Of a DNA stretch of 64,000 bases, positions 11,079-21,577 are shown piece by piece. Made by a program: the position numbers and the translations under genes. The stretch spans positions 1,364,001 to 1,428,000 of the forward strand of contig NZ_LT906447.1 in assembly GCF_900186985.1 (NCBI RefSeq). The letters run 5' to 3'. This stretch comes from Staphylococcus piscifermentans. Its GTDB lineage: Bacteria > Bacillota > Bacilli > Staphylococcales > Staphylococcaceae. The first letter of the stretch is position 1. Every line of letters starts with the position of its first letter. The notes under the pieces are model-generated. The model was not told where the DNA came from. It ran no database searches and was given only the letters and a program-made list of their open reading frames with translations.

Positions 11079-13355
11079 ATGATTAAAGCAAAATTCAAAT
11101 GGGATTTGAAACAGAATTCAAAAGAAATTTCTGAACAAGTCGTCTCAGAAATGAAAATAACACCAATTGTACAGAAGATTTTAGAAAGCAAAAATATAAT
11201 TGAAAAAGAAGATATTGAAGCGGTATTGCAAAAATCTACAATCCATCATGATCCTTATGAAATGAGTGATATGAAAAAAGCTATAGATCGGATTAACACG
11301 GCTATTGATAATCAAGAACGTATATTAGTATATGGAGATTATGATGCTGATGGCGTGACCTCAACGTCAATTTTAGTTTCTACACTTCAAGAGTTAGGTG
11401 CTGAAGTGGGTTGGTACATTCCTAATCGATTTACAGAAGGATACGGCCCTAACGAAGCTGCATTCAAAAATGCATATGATGAGGGCGTTAATTTGATTAT
11501 TACCGTAGATAACGGAATCCAAGGCCATAAGGAAATTAAAGCAGCACAAGAATTAGGTATGGATGTGATTCTGACAGACCATCATGAAATCGGTGAAACA
11601 CTACCAGAAGCCTTTGCTATTGTCCACCCGATGCATCCTGAATTTAATTATCCTTTTAAATACTTAAGTGGAGCGGGCGTAGCATTAAAAATAGCGCAAG
11701 CCTTGTTAGATCATCCTGCATCCTACTTTACGGTTTTAGCCGCGATCGGAACAGTCGCTGATTTAGTTTCTTTGACAGATGAGAACCGTGCAATTGTACA
11801 AAGCGGCTTAGATATATTAAATCAGACAGAATTCCCGTCTATTCAAGCATTACTTAATCATGCTGGATACAAAGACACTATTACAGAAGAAACAATAGGA
11901 TTTGTGATTGGTCCACGATTAAACGCTGTAGGAAGATTGGATGATGCAAGTTTAGCAGCCGAATTGTTAATGTCTGAGAACCCAGAAGATGCAGAATTTC
12001 TAGCTGAGCAAGTTGAACATTTTAATCAAGAGCGTAAGGATATTGTGAATGAAATTTCAGACGAAGCTATACTGATGGCAGCAAATCAAGTTGAGAAAGG
12101 CAATCAATTTTTAGTATTAGCACAAGAAAATTGGCACGAAGGTGTCTTGGGCATTGCAGCTTCCAAAGTGGTGGAAACTTATGGCCTACCTACAATTATA
12201 TTAAATATTGATAACGCACAAAATTTTGCTAAAGGTTCAGCAAGAAGTATCGAGCAAGTCTCTATGTATGATATTTTAGACAAAGAGCGCGAGCTTATTA
12301 CCAAATTCGGAGGGCATCATATGGCGGCCGGTATGACGTTGCCTATCGAAAATATTGAACAGTTAAGTGAAGCTTTAAATCAACATATGATGGAAATTTC
12401 TCGTACTAAAGATATTTCTCCACGTAAAACCGTAGATTTAGTATTAGATGAAAACGATATTACAGTAAAAAATATTCGTGATATTCAAAAGTTGAGACCT
12501 TTTGGTACAGACTTCACAAGCCCGCTTTTTCAGCTTAATGATATTAAAATCATGCAAGCGAAAGGAATCGGTCAAGAAGGTAAGCATTTGAAAATGATAC
12601 TTGGTAATTCCAAACTACAGAGTCTTTATTGGCAGCATGGGGATTACGCAAGCCAAATTGAACCTAATCAACCTATTAACATGATAGGAACATTACAAAT
12701 TAACGAATGGAATGGTAATCAATCTCCTCAGTTTATGGTTCAAGATATGGCATCTGAAACGCTGCAAATATTAGATTTCAGAGGGAAAGCCAGACAGCAG
12801 TTAAAACTGCATGACGATGTTCCTGTTGCTGAAATTGTAAATAAAAAGCCTGAAAAAGAACACGAGCATCAATATTTTTATGGTGATGTTATTGAAAACG
12901 AATATGAACGCTATATTTTTAAAGAGTTGCCTTTAACCATTACGGCGATGGAAAATACGCTGGCTTCTTTACCGCAAAGTCAAATTATACTAGAACTCAA
13001 CCATCGAAATTCCATTTATTTTGATGGCATGCCGGATTTGAATAAATTTAAGAAGTGCTATAAAGCGTTACTTTCAAAAAATAATGTGAATTTAAAACAA
13101 GATGGTATGCAACTATGTGAATACTTGAATGTAAAACCAGATGTACTTATTTTTATGCTCAAAGTCTTTAATGAATTGGATTTCATTGAAGATAATAATG
13201 GTATAATAACAGTGAACAAGGATGTAGAAAAGAAAGAAATTACTTCTAGTCGACTCTATCAAGCAAGAATGAATCGAATAGACGTAGAGAAGTTTTTGCT
13301 TTATGATGATTTTTCAAAAGTTAAATTATGGATAAAAGAGCAGCTAGCAAAGTAA
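11079..13355 (+). CDS. recJ: Single-stranded-DNA-specific exonuclease RecJ
   Basis: A 758-residue 5'-3' exonuclease for recombination and mismatch repair. It has DHH-family motifs YGDYDADGVTSTS (about 87-99) and LTDHHEIGE, the DHHA1 region GGHHMAAGMT, and a long C-terminal extension found in Firmicute RecJ. The ATG at 11079 follows AAAGAGGGAAG at eight bases. An in-frame ATG at 11049 lies upstream of that site, overlaps a TATAAT (11045-11050) that may be the promoter, and adds non-homologous residues. Confidence 0.95.
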   Translation: MIKAKFKWDLKQNSKEISEQVVSEMKITPIVQKILESKNIIEKEDIEAVLQKSTIHHDPYEMSDMKKAIDRINTAIDNQERILVYGDYDADGVTSTSILVSTLQELGAEVGWYIPNRFTEGYGPNEAAFKNAYDEGVNLIITVDNGIQGHKEIKAAQELGMDVILTDHHEIGETLPEAFAIVHPMHPEFNYPFKYLSGAGVALKIAQALLDHPASYFTVLAAIGTVADLVSLTDENRAIVQSGLDILNQTEFPSIQALLNHAGYKDTITEETIGFVIGPRLNAVGRLDDASLAAELLMSENPEDAEFLAEQVEHFNQERKDIVNEISDEAILMAANQVEKGNQFLVLAQENWHEGVLGIAASKVVETYGLPTIILNIDNAQNFAKGSARSIEQVSMYDILDKERELITKFGGHHMAAGMTLPIENIEQLSEALNQHMMEISRTKDISPRKTVDLVLDENDITVKNIRDIQKLRPFGTDFTSPLFQLNDIKIMQAKGIGQEGKHLKMILGNSKLQSLYWQHGDYASQIEPNQPINMIGTLQINEWNGNQSPQFMVQDMASETLQILDFRGKARQQLKLHDDVPVAEIVNKKPEKEHEHQYFYGDVIENEYERYIFKELPLTITAMENTLASLPQSQIILELNHRNSIYFDGMPDLNKFKKCYKALLSKNNVNLKQDGMQLCEYLNVKPDVLIFMLKVFNELDFIEDNNGIITVNKDVEKKEITSSRLYQARMNRIDVEKFLLYDDFSKVKLWIKEQLAK

Positions 13356-13375
13356 TTTAGGAGGATATAGAAAAA

Positions 13376-13894
13376 ATGGATTTAAAACAGTATGTTTCAG
13401 AAGTACAAGATTGGCCGAAAGAGGGCGTCGATTTTAAAGATATTACAACAATTATGGATAACGGCAAGGCATATGGTTATGCGACAGATCAAATTGTAGA
13501 ATTTGCACGAGAAAAAGAAGTAGATATTGTTGTAGGGCCTGAAGCGCGCGGTTTTATTATCGGATGTCCAGTTGCTTACTCTATGGGAATCGGTTTTGCT
13601 CCAGTCAGAAAAGAGGGCAAATTACCTCGTGAAGTCATTCGTTACGAATATGATTTAGAATATGGCACAAATGTACTTACTATGCACAGAGACGCTATTA
13701 AACCAGGTCAACGTGTATTGATTACTGATGATTTGTTAGCGACTGGCGGAACAATTGAAGCTACAATTAAACTTGTTGAAGAATTAGGTGGAATTGTTGT
13801 AGGAATTGCATTTATTATTGAATTAAAATATTTGCACGGTATTGATAAACTTGATGGTTATGACGTTTTAAGCTTAATTTCTTATGATGAGTAA
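13376..13894 (+). CDS. apt: Adenine phosphoribosyltransferase
   Basis: A 172-residue purine salvage enzyme making AMP from adenine and PRPP. The PRPP-binding loop [13 protein letters not shown] is at 114-126, and the N-terminal [13 protein letters not shown] is typical of Apt. It has a strong ribosome binding site (AGGAGG) and lies 20 bases after recJ. recJ-apt-rel adjacency is common in Firmicutes. Confidence 0.97.
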   Translation: MDLKQYVSEVQDWPKEGVDFKDITTIMDNGKAYGYATDQIVEFAREKEVDIVVGPEARGFIIGCPVAYSMGIGFAPVRKEGKLPREVIRYEYDLEYGTNVLTMHRDAIKPGQRVLITDDLLATGGTIEATIKLVEELGGIVVGIAFIIELKYLHGIDKLDGYDVLSLISYDE

Positions 13895-13910
13895 TTAAAT
13901 AGATAAGAGA

Positions 13911-13956
13911 AAATAAATCGTTTGCTGATTACACAGTAAACGGTTTATTTATATTG
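13911..13956 (+). terminator. Probable terminator after apt
   Basis: Near-perfect inverted repeat, 13911-13924 with 13937-13950 (one wobble). The T tract is interrupted, so termination may be partial and allow read-through to rel. Confidence 0.6.
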
Positions 13957-14040
13957 ATTTGCATTCAAATTAATATCTCATTAGAATTGTAAGTAAACTT
14001 CTTAAGTTAAAAGGGTGAGTTTAGAAGTAGGATGTAAAAC

Positions 14041-14083
14041 TACTGTAAATTGAAAAGGTTCATTTATCTTTCAATTTATAGTA
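14041..14083 (+). promoter_or_regulatory. 15-bp hairpin in the region upstream of rel
   Basis: TACTGTAAATTGAAA (14041-14055) pairs with TTTCAATTTATAGTA (14069-14083) over 15 bp with one G-U, leaving a 13-base loop. No T run follows, so it is not a standard terminator. It lies about 185 bases before the rel start, in an otherwise gene-free stretch of 373 bases. It may be an operator or a leader structure; function unknown. Confidence 0.55.
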
Positions 14084-14267
14084 ATATAGAAGTATTATTT
14101 AATAAATGTGGACAATAGGTAAAAGAGGTTCGAGGTAAAGTATGCGAACGAAAGTTGGTAGCTTTCCGCAATATTTTCGCAATACTAAAATAAATTCAAA
14201 TTGGATTATATTTTACATACCTCATACGAACATTTTAAAAGTTAACGAATATGTGGGGGTGTCTAAT

Positions 14268-16457
14268 GTGAATAATGAATATCCATATAGCGCAGACGAA
14301 GTATTATATAAAGCTAAATCTTATCTAAGCAAGGAAGAATACGAGCATGTACTGAAAAGCTATCATATTGCTTATGAAGCACATCAAGGACAGTTCAGAA
14401 AGAATGGTCTGCCTTATATCATGCATCCAATTCAAGTAGCAGGAATTTTAACTGAAATGCATTTGGATGGACCTACTATCGTAGCAGGTTTTCTACATGA
14501 TGTGATTGAGGATACTCCATACACATTTGATGATGTTAAAGCAATGTTTAACGATGAAGTTGCAATGATAGTAGAAGGGGTAACTAAACTTAAAAAAGTT
14601 AAATACCGTTCCAAAGAAGAGCAACAAGCTGAAAACCATCGTAAATTGTTTATAGCAATTGCTAAAGATGTACGAGTAATTTTAGTTAAATTAGCAGATA
14701 GATTGCATAATATGCGAACACTTAAAGCGATGCCGCGAGAAAAACAAATTCGTATTTCTAAAGAAACATTAGAAATATATGCACCGCTTGCACACCGTTT
14801 AGGTATCAATACTATTAAATGGGAACTTGAAGATATTGCTTTACGATATATTGATGGCGTTCAATATTTTAGAATTGTCAATTTAATGAAAAAGAAACGT
14901 AGCGAAAGAGAAGCATATATCACTAATGCAATCGATCGGATACAAGCTGAAATGGATAAGATGCAAATTAACGGTGAAATAAACGGCAGACCTAAGCATA
15001 TCTATAGTATTTATCGTAAAATGATGAAACAGAAGAAACAATTTGATCAAATATTCGATTTATTAGCAGTACGTATTATAGTAGACTCTATTAAAGATTG
15101 TTATGCAGTACTTGGTTTAGTTCATACTCTATGGAAACCTATGCCGGGCCGTTTTAAAGATTACATTGCCATGCCGAAACAAAATATGTATCAATCTTTG
15201 CATACCACAGTAGTAGGTCCAAATGGTGATCCTTTAGAAATTCAAATTCGTACACAAGAAATGCATGAAATTGCTGAACATGGTGTAGCAGCACACTGGG
15301 CTTATAAAGAGGGCAAGAAAGTTACAGAAGATAATTCGGGATATGCTAAAAAATTATCGTGGCTTAAAGATTTAGCAGAAGCGGATAAAACAGCAAATGA
15401 TGCACAAGAATTTATGGAATCTCTTAAATTCGATCTACAAAGTGATAAAGTGTATGCCTTTACACCTCAAAGTGATGTCATTGAATTGCCGTACGGTGCT
15501 GTGCCAATTGATTTTGCTTACGCAGTACACAGTGAAGTCGGAAATAAAATGATCGGGGCAAAAGTCAATGGAAAAATAGAACCTATCGATTATGTATTGC
15601 AAACAGGAGATATAGTTGAGATACGTACGAGTAAGCATTCTTATGGGCCAAGCAGAGATTGGTTGAAAATTGTAAAATCATCTAGTGCTAAAAGTAAAAT
15701 TAAAAGCTTTTTCAAAAAACAAGATCGTTCTTCTAATATTGAAAAAGGTAAATTTATGGTTGAAGCTGAAATTAAAGATCAAGGCTTTAAAGTTGAAGAT
15801 GTTTTAACTGAAGATAATATTGAAGCGGTCAATGATAAATATAATTTTTCTAACGAAGATGATTTATTTGCAGCAGTCGGATTCGGTGGCGTGACATCTT
15901 CTCAAATTGTAAATAAATTAACGGAAAAACAACGTATTTTAGATAAGCAAAAAGCATTGAATGCAGCACAAGAAGTAACAAAGTCGGTGCCAATAAAAGA
16001 TCACATTACTACTGATAGCGGTGTATACGTGGAAGGTATCGAAAATGTACTGATCAAGTTGTCAAAATGCTGTAATCCGATTCCAGGTGATGATATTGTG
16101 GGATATATTACCAAAGGCCACGGCATTAAAGTACATCGAACAGATTGTCCGAATATCAAGAATGAAACAGAACGTTTGATTGATGTTGAGTGGGTTAAAT
16201 CTAAAGACTCCACGCAACGCTATCAAGTTGATTTAGAAGTAACAGCTTATGACCGCAATGGTTTGCTCAACGAAGTACTGCAAGCCGTCAATGCAACAGA
16301 TAGTAATTTAGTTAAAGTTGCTGGTAAGTCCGATGTTGAAAAAAATGCAATCATCAACTTAAGCGTCATGGTTAAAAATGTCAACGAAGTATTTAAAGTT
16401 GTAGAACGCATCAAACAACTTGGCGATGTATATACAGTAACAAGAGTTTGGAATTAA
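14268..16457 (+). CDS. rel: Bifunctional (p)ppGpp synthase/hydrolase Rel
   Basis: A 729-residue stringent-response enzyme. The hydrolase domain (about 1-190) has the HD motif at 77-78 followed by Glu-Asp at 81-82. The synthetase domain (about 200-340) has [13 protein letters not shown] and [22 protein letters not shown], a Zn-finger-like segment ([16 protein letters not shown]) and ACT domains follow. I choose GTG 14268, placed after GTGGGGGTG (14252-14260), because [12 protein letters not shown] is the conserved start. The frame stays open upstream to an ATG at 14142 that has its own ribosome-binding-like sequence, so a 42-residue longer form is conceivable. Confidence 0.95.
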   Translation: MNNEYPYSADEVLYKAKSYLSKEEYEHVLKSYHIAYEAHQGQFRKNGLPYIMHPIQVAGILTEMHLDGPTIVAGFLHDVIEDTPYTFDDVKAMFNDEVAMIVEGVTKLKKVKYRSKEEQQAENHRKLFIAIAKDVRVILVKLADRLHNMRTLKAMPREKQIRISKETLEIYAPLAHRLGINTIKWELEDIALRYIDGVQYFRIVNLMKKKRSEREAYITNAIDRIQAEMDKMQINGEINGRPKHIYSIYRKMMKQKKQFDQIFDLLAVRIIVDSIKDCYAVLGLVHTLWKPMPGRFKDYIAMPKQNMYQSLHTTVVGPNGDPLEIQIRTQEMHEIAEHGVAAHWAYKEGKKVTEDNSGYAKKLSWLKDLAEADKTANDAQEFMESLKFDLQSDKVYAFTPQSDVIELPYGAVPIDFAYAVHSEVGNKMIGAKVNGKIEPIDYVLQTGDIVEIRTSKHSYGPSRDWLKIVKSSSAKSKIKSFFKKQDRSSNIEKGKFMVEAEIKDQGFKVEDVLTEDNIEAVNDKYNFSNEDDLFAAVGFGGVTSSQIVNKLTEKQRILDKQKALNAAQEVTKSVPIKDHITTDSGVYVEGIENVLIKLSKCCNPIPGDDIVGYITKGHGIKVHRTDCPNIKNETERLIDVEWVKSKDSTQRYQVDLEVTAYDRNGLLNEVLQAVNATDSNLVKVAGKSDVEKNAIINLSVMVKNVNEVFKVVERIKQLGDVYTVTRVWN

Positions 16458-16472
16458 CAGAGGTGTTAAATA

Positions 16473-16925
16473 ATGAAAATTGTCGTACAACGTGTGAAAC
16501 AAGCATCCGTCACAAATGAATCAATACATGAAGAAATCGGCAAAGGACTTTGTCTTTTAGTCGGTGTTGGTCAAGATTCTACTGAACAGGACGTAGAAGC
16601 AATAGCCAAGAAGATTATTAATGCACGTATTTTTGAAGATGAAAATGGCAAATTAAATTTAAATGTCCAACAAGTAAATGGAGCAATTTTGTCGATTTCT
16701 CAATTTACATTATATGCAGATGTGAAAAAAGGTAATCGTCCAGGATTTTCTAATTCTAAACCACCTGAGGAAGCCAATCATTTATATGAAGCTTTTAATG
16801 AGGCCCTCAGACAATATGGTGTTGAAGTGAAAACTGGAGAATTTGGCACAGATATGTTGGTTAATATTGAAAATGACGGTCCTGTGACGATTATTTATGA
16901 AAGTCAGGATGGCAAAATTATATGA
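16473..16925 (+). CDS. dtd: D-aminoacyl-tRNA deacylase
   Basis: A 150-residue Dtd that hydrolyses D-amino acids mischarged on tRNA. It has the [10 protein letters not shown] motif (about 75-84) and the C-terminal Gly-Pro-Val-Thr (GPVT) motif, both forming the active site. It follows rel by 15 bases with AGAGGTG as ribosome binding site. It overlaps lytH by four bases (ATGA). Confidence 0.96.
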   Translation: MKIVVQRVKQASVTNESIHEEIGKGLCLLVGVGQDSTEQDVEAIAKKIINARIFEDENGKLNLNVQQVNGAILSISQFTLYADVKKGNRPGFSNSKPPEEANHLYEAFNEALRQYGVEVKTGEFGTDMLVNIENDGPVTIIYESQDGKII

Positions 16926-17797
16926 ACCGTATCGAAAATTGGTTTAAGAAACGTAAACTCAAACCGATTCCTATATTTATTGCCTTAATCGCTTTAATTA
17001 TTTTATTATTTATCATTATCTTAGTAGCAAATTATCAAACTGATCATGATGATAAAGTAACAATGAAAGAAGATGCTGAACTACGTACAGGTCCCAATGC
17101 TGTTTATCCAGAAATTTATCCGGCTGAAAAAGGTGAAACCTTTAAACAACTGGATAAAAAAGGCAAGTGGATTTATGTAACAACACAAGATGGCAAAGAA
17201 AAGGGATGGATTGCTGGATGGCATACTGATTTGAATATTGAACCAGATAACAACCCAAATGCCAAACCTTTAAAGAATAAAAAGATTGTGCTGGATCCTG
17301 GTCACGGAGGCGGTGACCAAGGTGCTTCCAGTTCAACTCATTTTAAATCCTTAGAAAAAAATTACACGCTTAAAACAGGTCAAGAGCTAAAGAAGTTGCT
17401 TGAACAAGAAGGTGCAAAAGTTAAAATGACGCGTGATAAAGATGAATACGTCAAACTCAAAGATCGTAATTTGAGCGGCGACGCATTTATCAGCTTACAT
17501 AATGATGCGCTGAAATCACCTGATGCAAATGGAGTAACAGTCTATTGGTTTAAAAAACAACAAGAAGGCTTGGCTGAAGCTTTAAGTATGAGTATTCAAA
17601 AGAAAGCTATACTTTCTCCAAAAGGCGCGAGACAAGAAAATTATCAAGTACTGCGCCAATCTAAAATACCAGCAGTATTGATTGAATTAGGTTATATTAG
17701 TAATCCTACTGATGAGATGATGATTCGAGATGAATTGCATCGTCATATTGTAGAACAAGCAATTGTTGATGGGCTTAGAACCTATTTTTCAAATTAA
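16922..17797 (+). CDS. lytH: Membrane-anchored N-acetylmuramoyl-L-alanine amidase LytH
   Basis: A 291-residue cell-wall amidase. It has a basic cytoplasmic N-terminus, one membrane helix (about 17-37), an SH3b domain (about 45-105) and an Amidase_3 domain (about 120-290). Zinc ligands His128 (DPGHGG), Glu145 and His193 and catalytic Glu255 (LIELGYISN) are present, so it looks active. In S. aureus LytH works with the membrane protein ActH to trim uncrosslinked peptidoglycan (family knowledge). It is translationally coupled to dtd. Confidence 0.93.
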   Translation: MNRIENWFKKRKLKPIPIFIALIALIILLFIIILVANYQTDHDDKVTMKEDAELRTGPNAVYPEIYPAEKGETFKQLDKKGKWIYVTTQDGKEKGWIAGWHTDLNIEPDNNPNAKPLKNKKIVLDPGHGGGDQGASSSTHFKSLEKNYTLKTGQELKKLLEQEGAKVKMTRDKDEYVKLKDRNLSGDAFISLHNDALKSPDANGVTVYWFKKQQEGLAEALSMSIQKKAILSPKGARQENYQVLRQSKIPAVLIELGYISNPTDEMMIRDELHRHIVEQAIVDGLRTYFSN

Positions 17798-17801
17798 ACA
17801 G

Positions 17802-17830
17802 TTGCAAACATATCATAAAATCGTTATGAT
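17802..17830 (+). promoter_or_regulatory. Promoter of the hisS T-box leader
   Basis: TTGCAA (17802-17807), 17 bases, TATGAT (17825-17830). It lies directly after the lytH stop and upstream of the T-box. Confidence 0.65.
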
Positions 17831-17836
17831 AGTATC

Positions 17837-18112
17837 TGAATAGTAAAGAAAATAAGAAAACTGTTATTATTCTTGAATAGACATTAAGAAATGCAATTAG
17901 AGAAATAATCCGTGGCTGAAAGATTATTCAGAGTATTTTTGTCATGATTGAACACAAGAAGAGGTGGAGTTTGATTTTGCGAAATCAACTCTCGTTTTAC
18001 AAGCGTTAATTGTTGAAAGAGGAGCCATAGAATACGTTTAGGCTCAATTAGGGTGGCAACACGGAATTTTCGTCCCTTGTGTGATAGTGATATCATGCAA
18101 GGGATTTTTTTA
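17837..18112 (+). promoter_or_regulatory. T-box riboswitch controlling hisS-aspS
   Basis: A leader with the T-box sequence AGGGTGGCAACACGG (18048-18062), followed by a terminator whose stem is TCCCTTG/CAAGGGA (18073-18079 with 18098-18104), an inner TGATA/TATCA extension and a T run. Uncharged tRNA pairing with the T-box would favour the antiterminator. The CAC at 17953-17955, just before the 3' strand of Stem I, is the likely histidine specifier. Stem I pairing at its base is short (5 bp), so the specifier call is less certain than the riboswitch itself. Confidence 0.92.
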
Positions 18113-18133
18113 TTTATTAAAGGATGTGACATT

Positions 18134-19420
18134 ATGATTAAAATCCCGCGTGGGACACAAGATATTCTTCCTGACCAAAGCAGAAAATGGAGATATATCG
18201 AAACTAAATTAGATGAATTAATGGAATTATATAATTATAAAGAAATTCGTACACCTATTTTTGAAAGTACTGATTTATTTGCTCGAGGCGTCGGTGATTC
18301 TACAGACGTGGTACAAAAAGAAATGTATACCTTTAAAGACAAAGGTGACAGAAGTATTACACTTCGACCTGAAGGTACAGCAGCGGTAGTACGTTCATAT
18401 ATTGAAAATAAAATGCAAGGAGATCCTAATCAACCGATTAAACTTTATTATAATGGACCGATGTTTCGTTATGAGCGTAAGCAAAAGGGACGTTATCGTC
18501 AGTTCAACCAATTTGGTGTAGAAGCTATCGGTGCTGAAGATCCAAGTATCGATGCGGAAATTTTAGCAATGGTGATGCATATATACCAATCATTTGGTTT
18601 AAAACATCTTAAATTGGTTATCAATAGCGTCGGTGATTTCGATTCTCGTAAACAATACAATGAAGCATTAATTGAGCATTTCGAACCCGTTATCGATACG
18701 TTCTGCAGTGATTGTCAAGCACGGTTGCATACTAATCCGATGCGTATTTTAGATTGTAAAGTAGATAGAGATAAAGAAGCGGTAAAAACTGCTCCGCGTA
18801 TAACTGATTATCTCAATGAAGAATCTAAAGAATATTTTAACCAAGTTAAACAATATTTAGACGACTTAAATATTCCGTATGTTGAGGATCCAAATCTTGT
18901 GCGCGGTCTTGATTATTATACGCACACTGCTTTCGAATTAATGATAGACAGTCCCGATTATGATGGCGCTATTACTACCTTATGTGGGGGTGGACGTTAT
19001 AATGGATTGCTAGAATTACTAGAAGGACCTAAACAAACAGGTATCGGTTTCGCCTTGAGTATCGAACGTCTATTATTAGCTTTAGAAGAAGAAGGCATTG
19101 AAATCGAAGAAGATGAACATTTAGATTTATTCATTGTCACAATGGGTGAAAAAGCTGATAGATATGCAGTCAATTTATTAAATGATTTACGTCATCACGG
19201 TATTAAAGCCGACAAGGATTATTTGAAACGCAAAATTAAAGGTCAAATGAAACAAGCCAACCGTGTAGGGGCAGAATATACAATCGTTATCGGCGAGCAA
19301 GAACTTGAAGATGGTAATATTGATATTAAACATATGGATAGTGGAGAATCTGATTCTATTCATTTAGCTGACTTAGTTTCTTATTTTGAAAGTAAGAAAG
19401 AAAAACAAGGAGAGAAGTAA
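18134..19420 (+). CDS. hisS: Histidyl-tRNA synthetase
   Basis: A 428-residue class II synthetase. Motif 1 is near the N-terminus (IPRGTQDILPDQSRKW), motif 2 is MFRYERKQKGRYRQFNQFG, the histidine-specific segment is LVRGLDYYTHTAFE, and an anticodon-binding domain forms the last 90 residues. The ATG at 18134 follows AAAGGATGTG. The frame is open back into the T-box but that part is leader. It lies four bases from aspS. Confidence 0.97.
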   Translation: MIKIPRGTQDILPDQSRKWRYIETKLDELMELYNYKEIRTPIFESTDLFARGVGDSTDVVQKEMYTFKDKGDRSITLRPEGTAAVVRSYIENKMQGDPNQPIKLYYNGPMFRYERKQKGRYRQFNQFGVEAIGAEDPSIDAEILAMVMHIYQSFGLKHLKLVINSVGDFDSRKQYNEALIEHFEPVIDTFCSDCQARLHTNPMRILDCKVDRDKEAVKTAPRITDYLNEESKEYFNQVKQYLDDLNIPYVEDPNLVRGLDYYTHTAFELMIDSPDYDGAITTLCGGGRYNGLLELLEGPKQTGIGFALSIERLLLALEEEGIEIEEDEHLDLFIVTMGEKADRYAVNLLNDLRHHGIKADKDYLKRKIKGQMKQANRVGAEYTIVIGEQELEDGNIDIKHMDSGESDSIHLADLVSYFESKKEKQGEK

Positions 19421-19423
19421 TAT

Positions 19424-21190
19424 ATGAGTAAAAGAACAACTTATTGTGGTCTAGTAACTGAAGATTTATTAGGACAACGTGTTACATTAAAAGGTTGGGT
19501 GCATAACCGCAGAGACTTAGGCGGTTTGATTTTCGTGGATTTACGTGACCGTGAAGGATATGTACAAATTGTATTTAACCCTGACTTTTCAAAAGAAGCC
19601 TTAGAAATTGCGGAATCTATCCGTAGTGAATATGTGATTGAAGTAGAAGGTACAGTTACCAAACGTGATCCTGAAACAGTCAACCCTAAAATCAAAACTG
19701 GTAATGTTGAAGTGCAAGTGGATCACATTAATATTATTAATAAAGCACAAACACCTCCATTTTCAATTAACGATGAAAACCAACAAGTAGATGAAAATAT
19801 CCGCTTAAAATATCGTTATTTAGACTTAAGAAGACAAGAGCTTGCGCAAACTATCAAAATGCGTCATCAAATTACACGTTCAGTACGTGAGTTCTTAGAT
19901 GGAGACGGTTTCTTAGATATTGAAACTCCGGTTTTAACTAAATCAACGCCAGAAGGTGCGCGTGACTATTTAGTACCTTCTCGTGTACACGAAGGGCAAT
20001 TCTATGCCTTGCCGCAATCACCACAATTATTTAAACAGTTACTAATGATTAGTGGTTTTGATAAATACTACCAAATTGTTAAATGTTTCCGTGATGAAGA
20101 TTTGCGTGCAGACAGACAACCTGAATTTACTCAAGTCGACGTTGAAATGAGCTTCGTAGATCAAGAAGATGTTATGGAAATGGGCGAAGCCTTGCTTAAA
20201 AAAGTAGTGAAAGATGTTAAAGGTGTTGAGTTGACTGATCAATTCCCACGTATGACTTACGCAGAAGCAATGGCACGTTACGGTTCAGATAAACCGGATA
20301 CACGTTTTGATATGGAATTGAAAGACGTATCTGAACTTGGTCGTACTATGGACTTCAAAGTATTCAAAGATACAGTTGAAAAAGGTGGAGAAGTAAAAGC
20401 TTTAGCTGCTAAAGGCGCTGCTGATAAATATACACGTAAAGACATGGACGCTTTAACAGAATTTGTAAATATCTATGGTGCCAAAGGTTTAGCTTGGGTC
20501 AAAGTTGTAGAAGACGGCTTCAGTGGCCCGATTGCCAGATTCTTTGAAGATAAAGATGTTGAAAAAGTGAAAGAGTTGACTGGCGCAGAACCAGGCGACT
20601 TAGTAATGTTTGTAGCTGACAAACCTAGTGTTGTAGCACAAAGTTTAGGTGCATTACGTGTGAAATTAGCACATGAATTAGGTTTAATCGACAAAGACAA
20701 ATTGAACTTCTTATGGGTAACTGATTGGCCGTTACTTGAATATGACGAAGATGAAAAACGTTATGTAGCAGCCCACCATCCATTTACTTCACCTAAAGAT
20801 GAAGATTTAGACAAATTAGATTCAGAACCTGAAAAAGCACAAGCTAAAGCATATGATATTGTATTGAATGGCTATGAACTTGGCGGCGGTTCAATCAGAA
20901 TTCATAATGCAGATATCCAATCAAAAATGTTTGAAGTATTAGGATTCACAAAAGAACAGGCACAAGAACAATTCGGTTTCTTATTAGATGCCTTCAAATT
21001 CGGTGCACCACCACATGGCGGAATCGCACTTGGTTTAGACCGCTTCGTGATGTTGCTTGCAGGACGTAATAACTTACGTGATACAATTGCATTCCCTAAA
21101 ACTGCATCTGCAGTATCTCTTATGACTCAAGCACCAAGTGAAGTATCTGATAAACAATTAGAAGAACTATCACTCCGTATTCGTCATTAA
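19424..21190 (+). CDS. aspS: Aspartyl-tRNA synthetase
   Basis: A 588-residue bacterial-type class II enzyme. It has an OB anticodon-binding domain (about 1-105), motif 2 [16 protein letters not shown], the inserted GAD domain (about 300-420) and motif 3 [15 protein letters not shown]. It is co-transcribed with hisS under the histidine T-box. Whether it charges both Asp and Asn tRNA cannot be judged by eye. Confidence 0.97.
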   Translation: MSKRTTYCGLVTEDLLGQRVTLKGWVHNRRDLGGLIFVDLRDREGYVQIVFNPDFSKEALEIAESIRSEYVIEVEGTVTKRDPETVNPKIKTGNVEVQVDHINIINKAQTPPFSINDENQQVDENIRLKYRYLDLRRQELAQTIKMRHQITRSVREFLDGDGFLDIETPVLTKSTPEGARDYLVPSRVHEGQFYALPQSPQLFKQLLMISGFDKYYQIVKCFRDEDLRADRQPEFTQVDVEMSFVDQEDVMEMGEALLKKVVKDVKGVELTDQFPRMTYAEAMARYGSDKPDTRFDMELKDVSELGRTMDFKVFKDTVEKGGEVKALAAKGAADKYTRKDMDALTEFVNIYGAKGLAWVKVVEDGFSGPIARFFEDKDVEKVKELTGAEPGDLVMFVADKPSVVAQSLGALRVKLAHELGLIDKDKLNFLWVTDWPLLEYDEDEKRYVAAHHPFTSPKDEDLDKLDSEPEKAQAKAYDIVLNGYELGGGSIRIHNADIQSKMFEVLGFTKEQAQEQFGFLLDAFKFGAPPHGGIALGLDRFVMLLAGRNNLRDTIAFPKTASAVSLMTQAPSEVSDKQLEELSLRIRH

Positions 21191-21220
21191 TACAAAATTC
21201 GCAGATTCGATAGTTTAAAT

Positions 21221-21248
21221 TTGCAATTCGGTTAAAATGTGGTAATAT
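21221..21248 (+). promoter_or_regulatory. Promoter of 6S RNA
   Basis: TTGCAA (21221-21226), 16 bases, TAATAT (21243-21248). It sits just upstream of the predicted 6S 5' end. Confidence 0.55.
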
Positions 21249-21254
21249 TAACTC

Positions 21255-21487
21255 ATAAGATAGTCGTCTGAAATACTCGTAGTTTGCTGTATGTATTTTG
21301 ACCTAACACTCTTTGATCAGGGAGCCCAATAGGTTTTCTTGCAGCGCACACGCCTCTCTAGGAGGACGTGCAAAACAAGAAACAGGGCACCCACCTGTAT
21401 ATAGCAGGCCAAAATGATCAAGCTATTATAACTACGGTACAACGGATTCTATCGTACGCAGGGCATTTGCCTTGCGTATTTTTTTAT
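21255..21487 (+). ncRNA. ssrS: 6S RNA
   Basis: About 230 bases forming one long interrupted duplex, as in 6S RNA, which mimics an open promoter and binds sigma-A RNA polymerase in stationary phase. Pairings seen: CGTAGTT/AACTACG (21278-21284 with 21430-21436), TTGATCA/TGATCAA (21313-21319 with 21415-21421), and a terminal hairpin around 21344-21371. It ends with a 10-bp terminator (21455-21478) and a T run. Position after aspS matches S. aureus. Exact ends are inferred. Confidence 0.85.
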
Positions 21488-21577
21488 TTATAAAGCTATT
21501 CATCCCCAGTTTATTAAAAATTAGAATTTGCTATAATAAATAGATGTAAAAATAAGGATTAAAGGAGTTTTCCAAAA

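Noticed and set aside
13957..14040. Possible short ORFs between apt and rel
   Set aside because: None exceeds a few codons with a ribosome binding site; only the hairpin beyond is worth noting.
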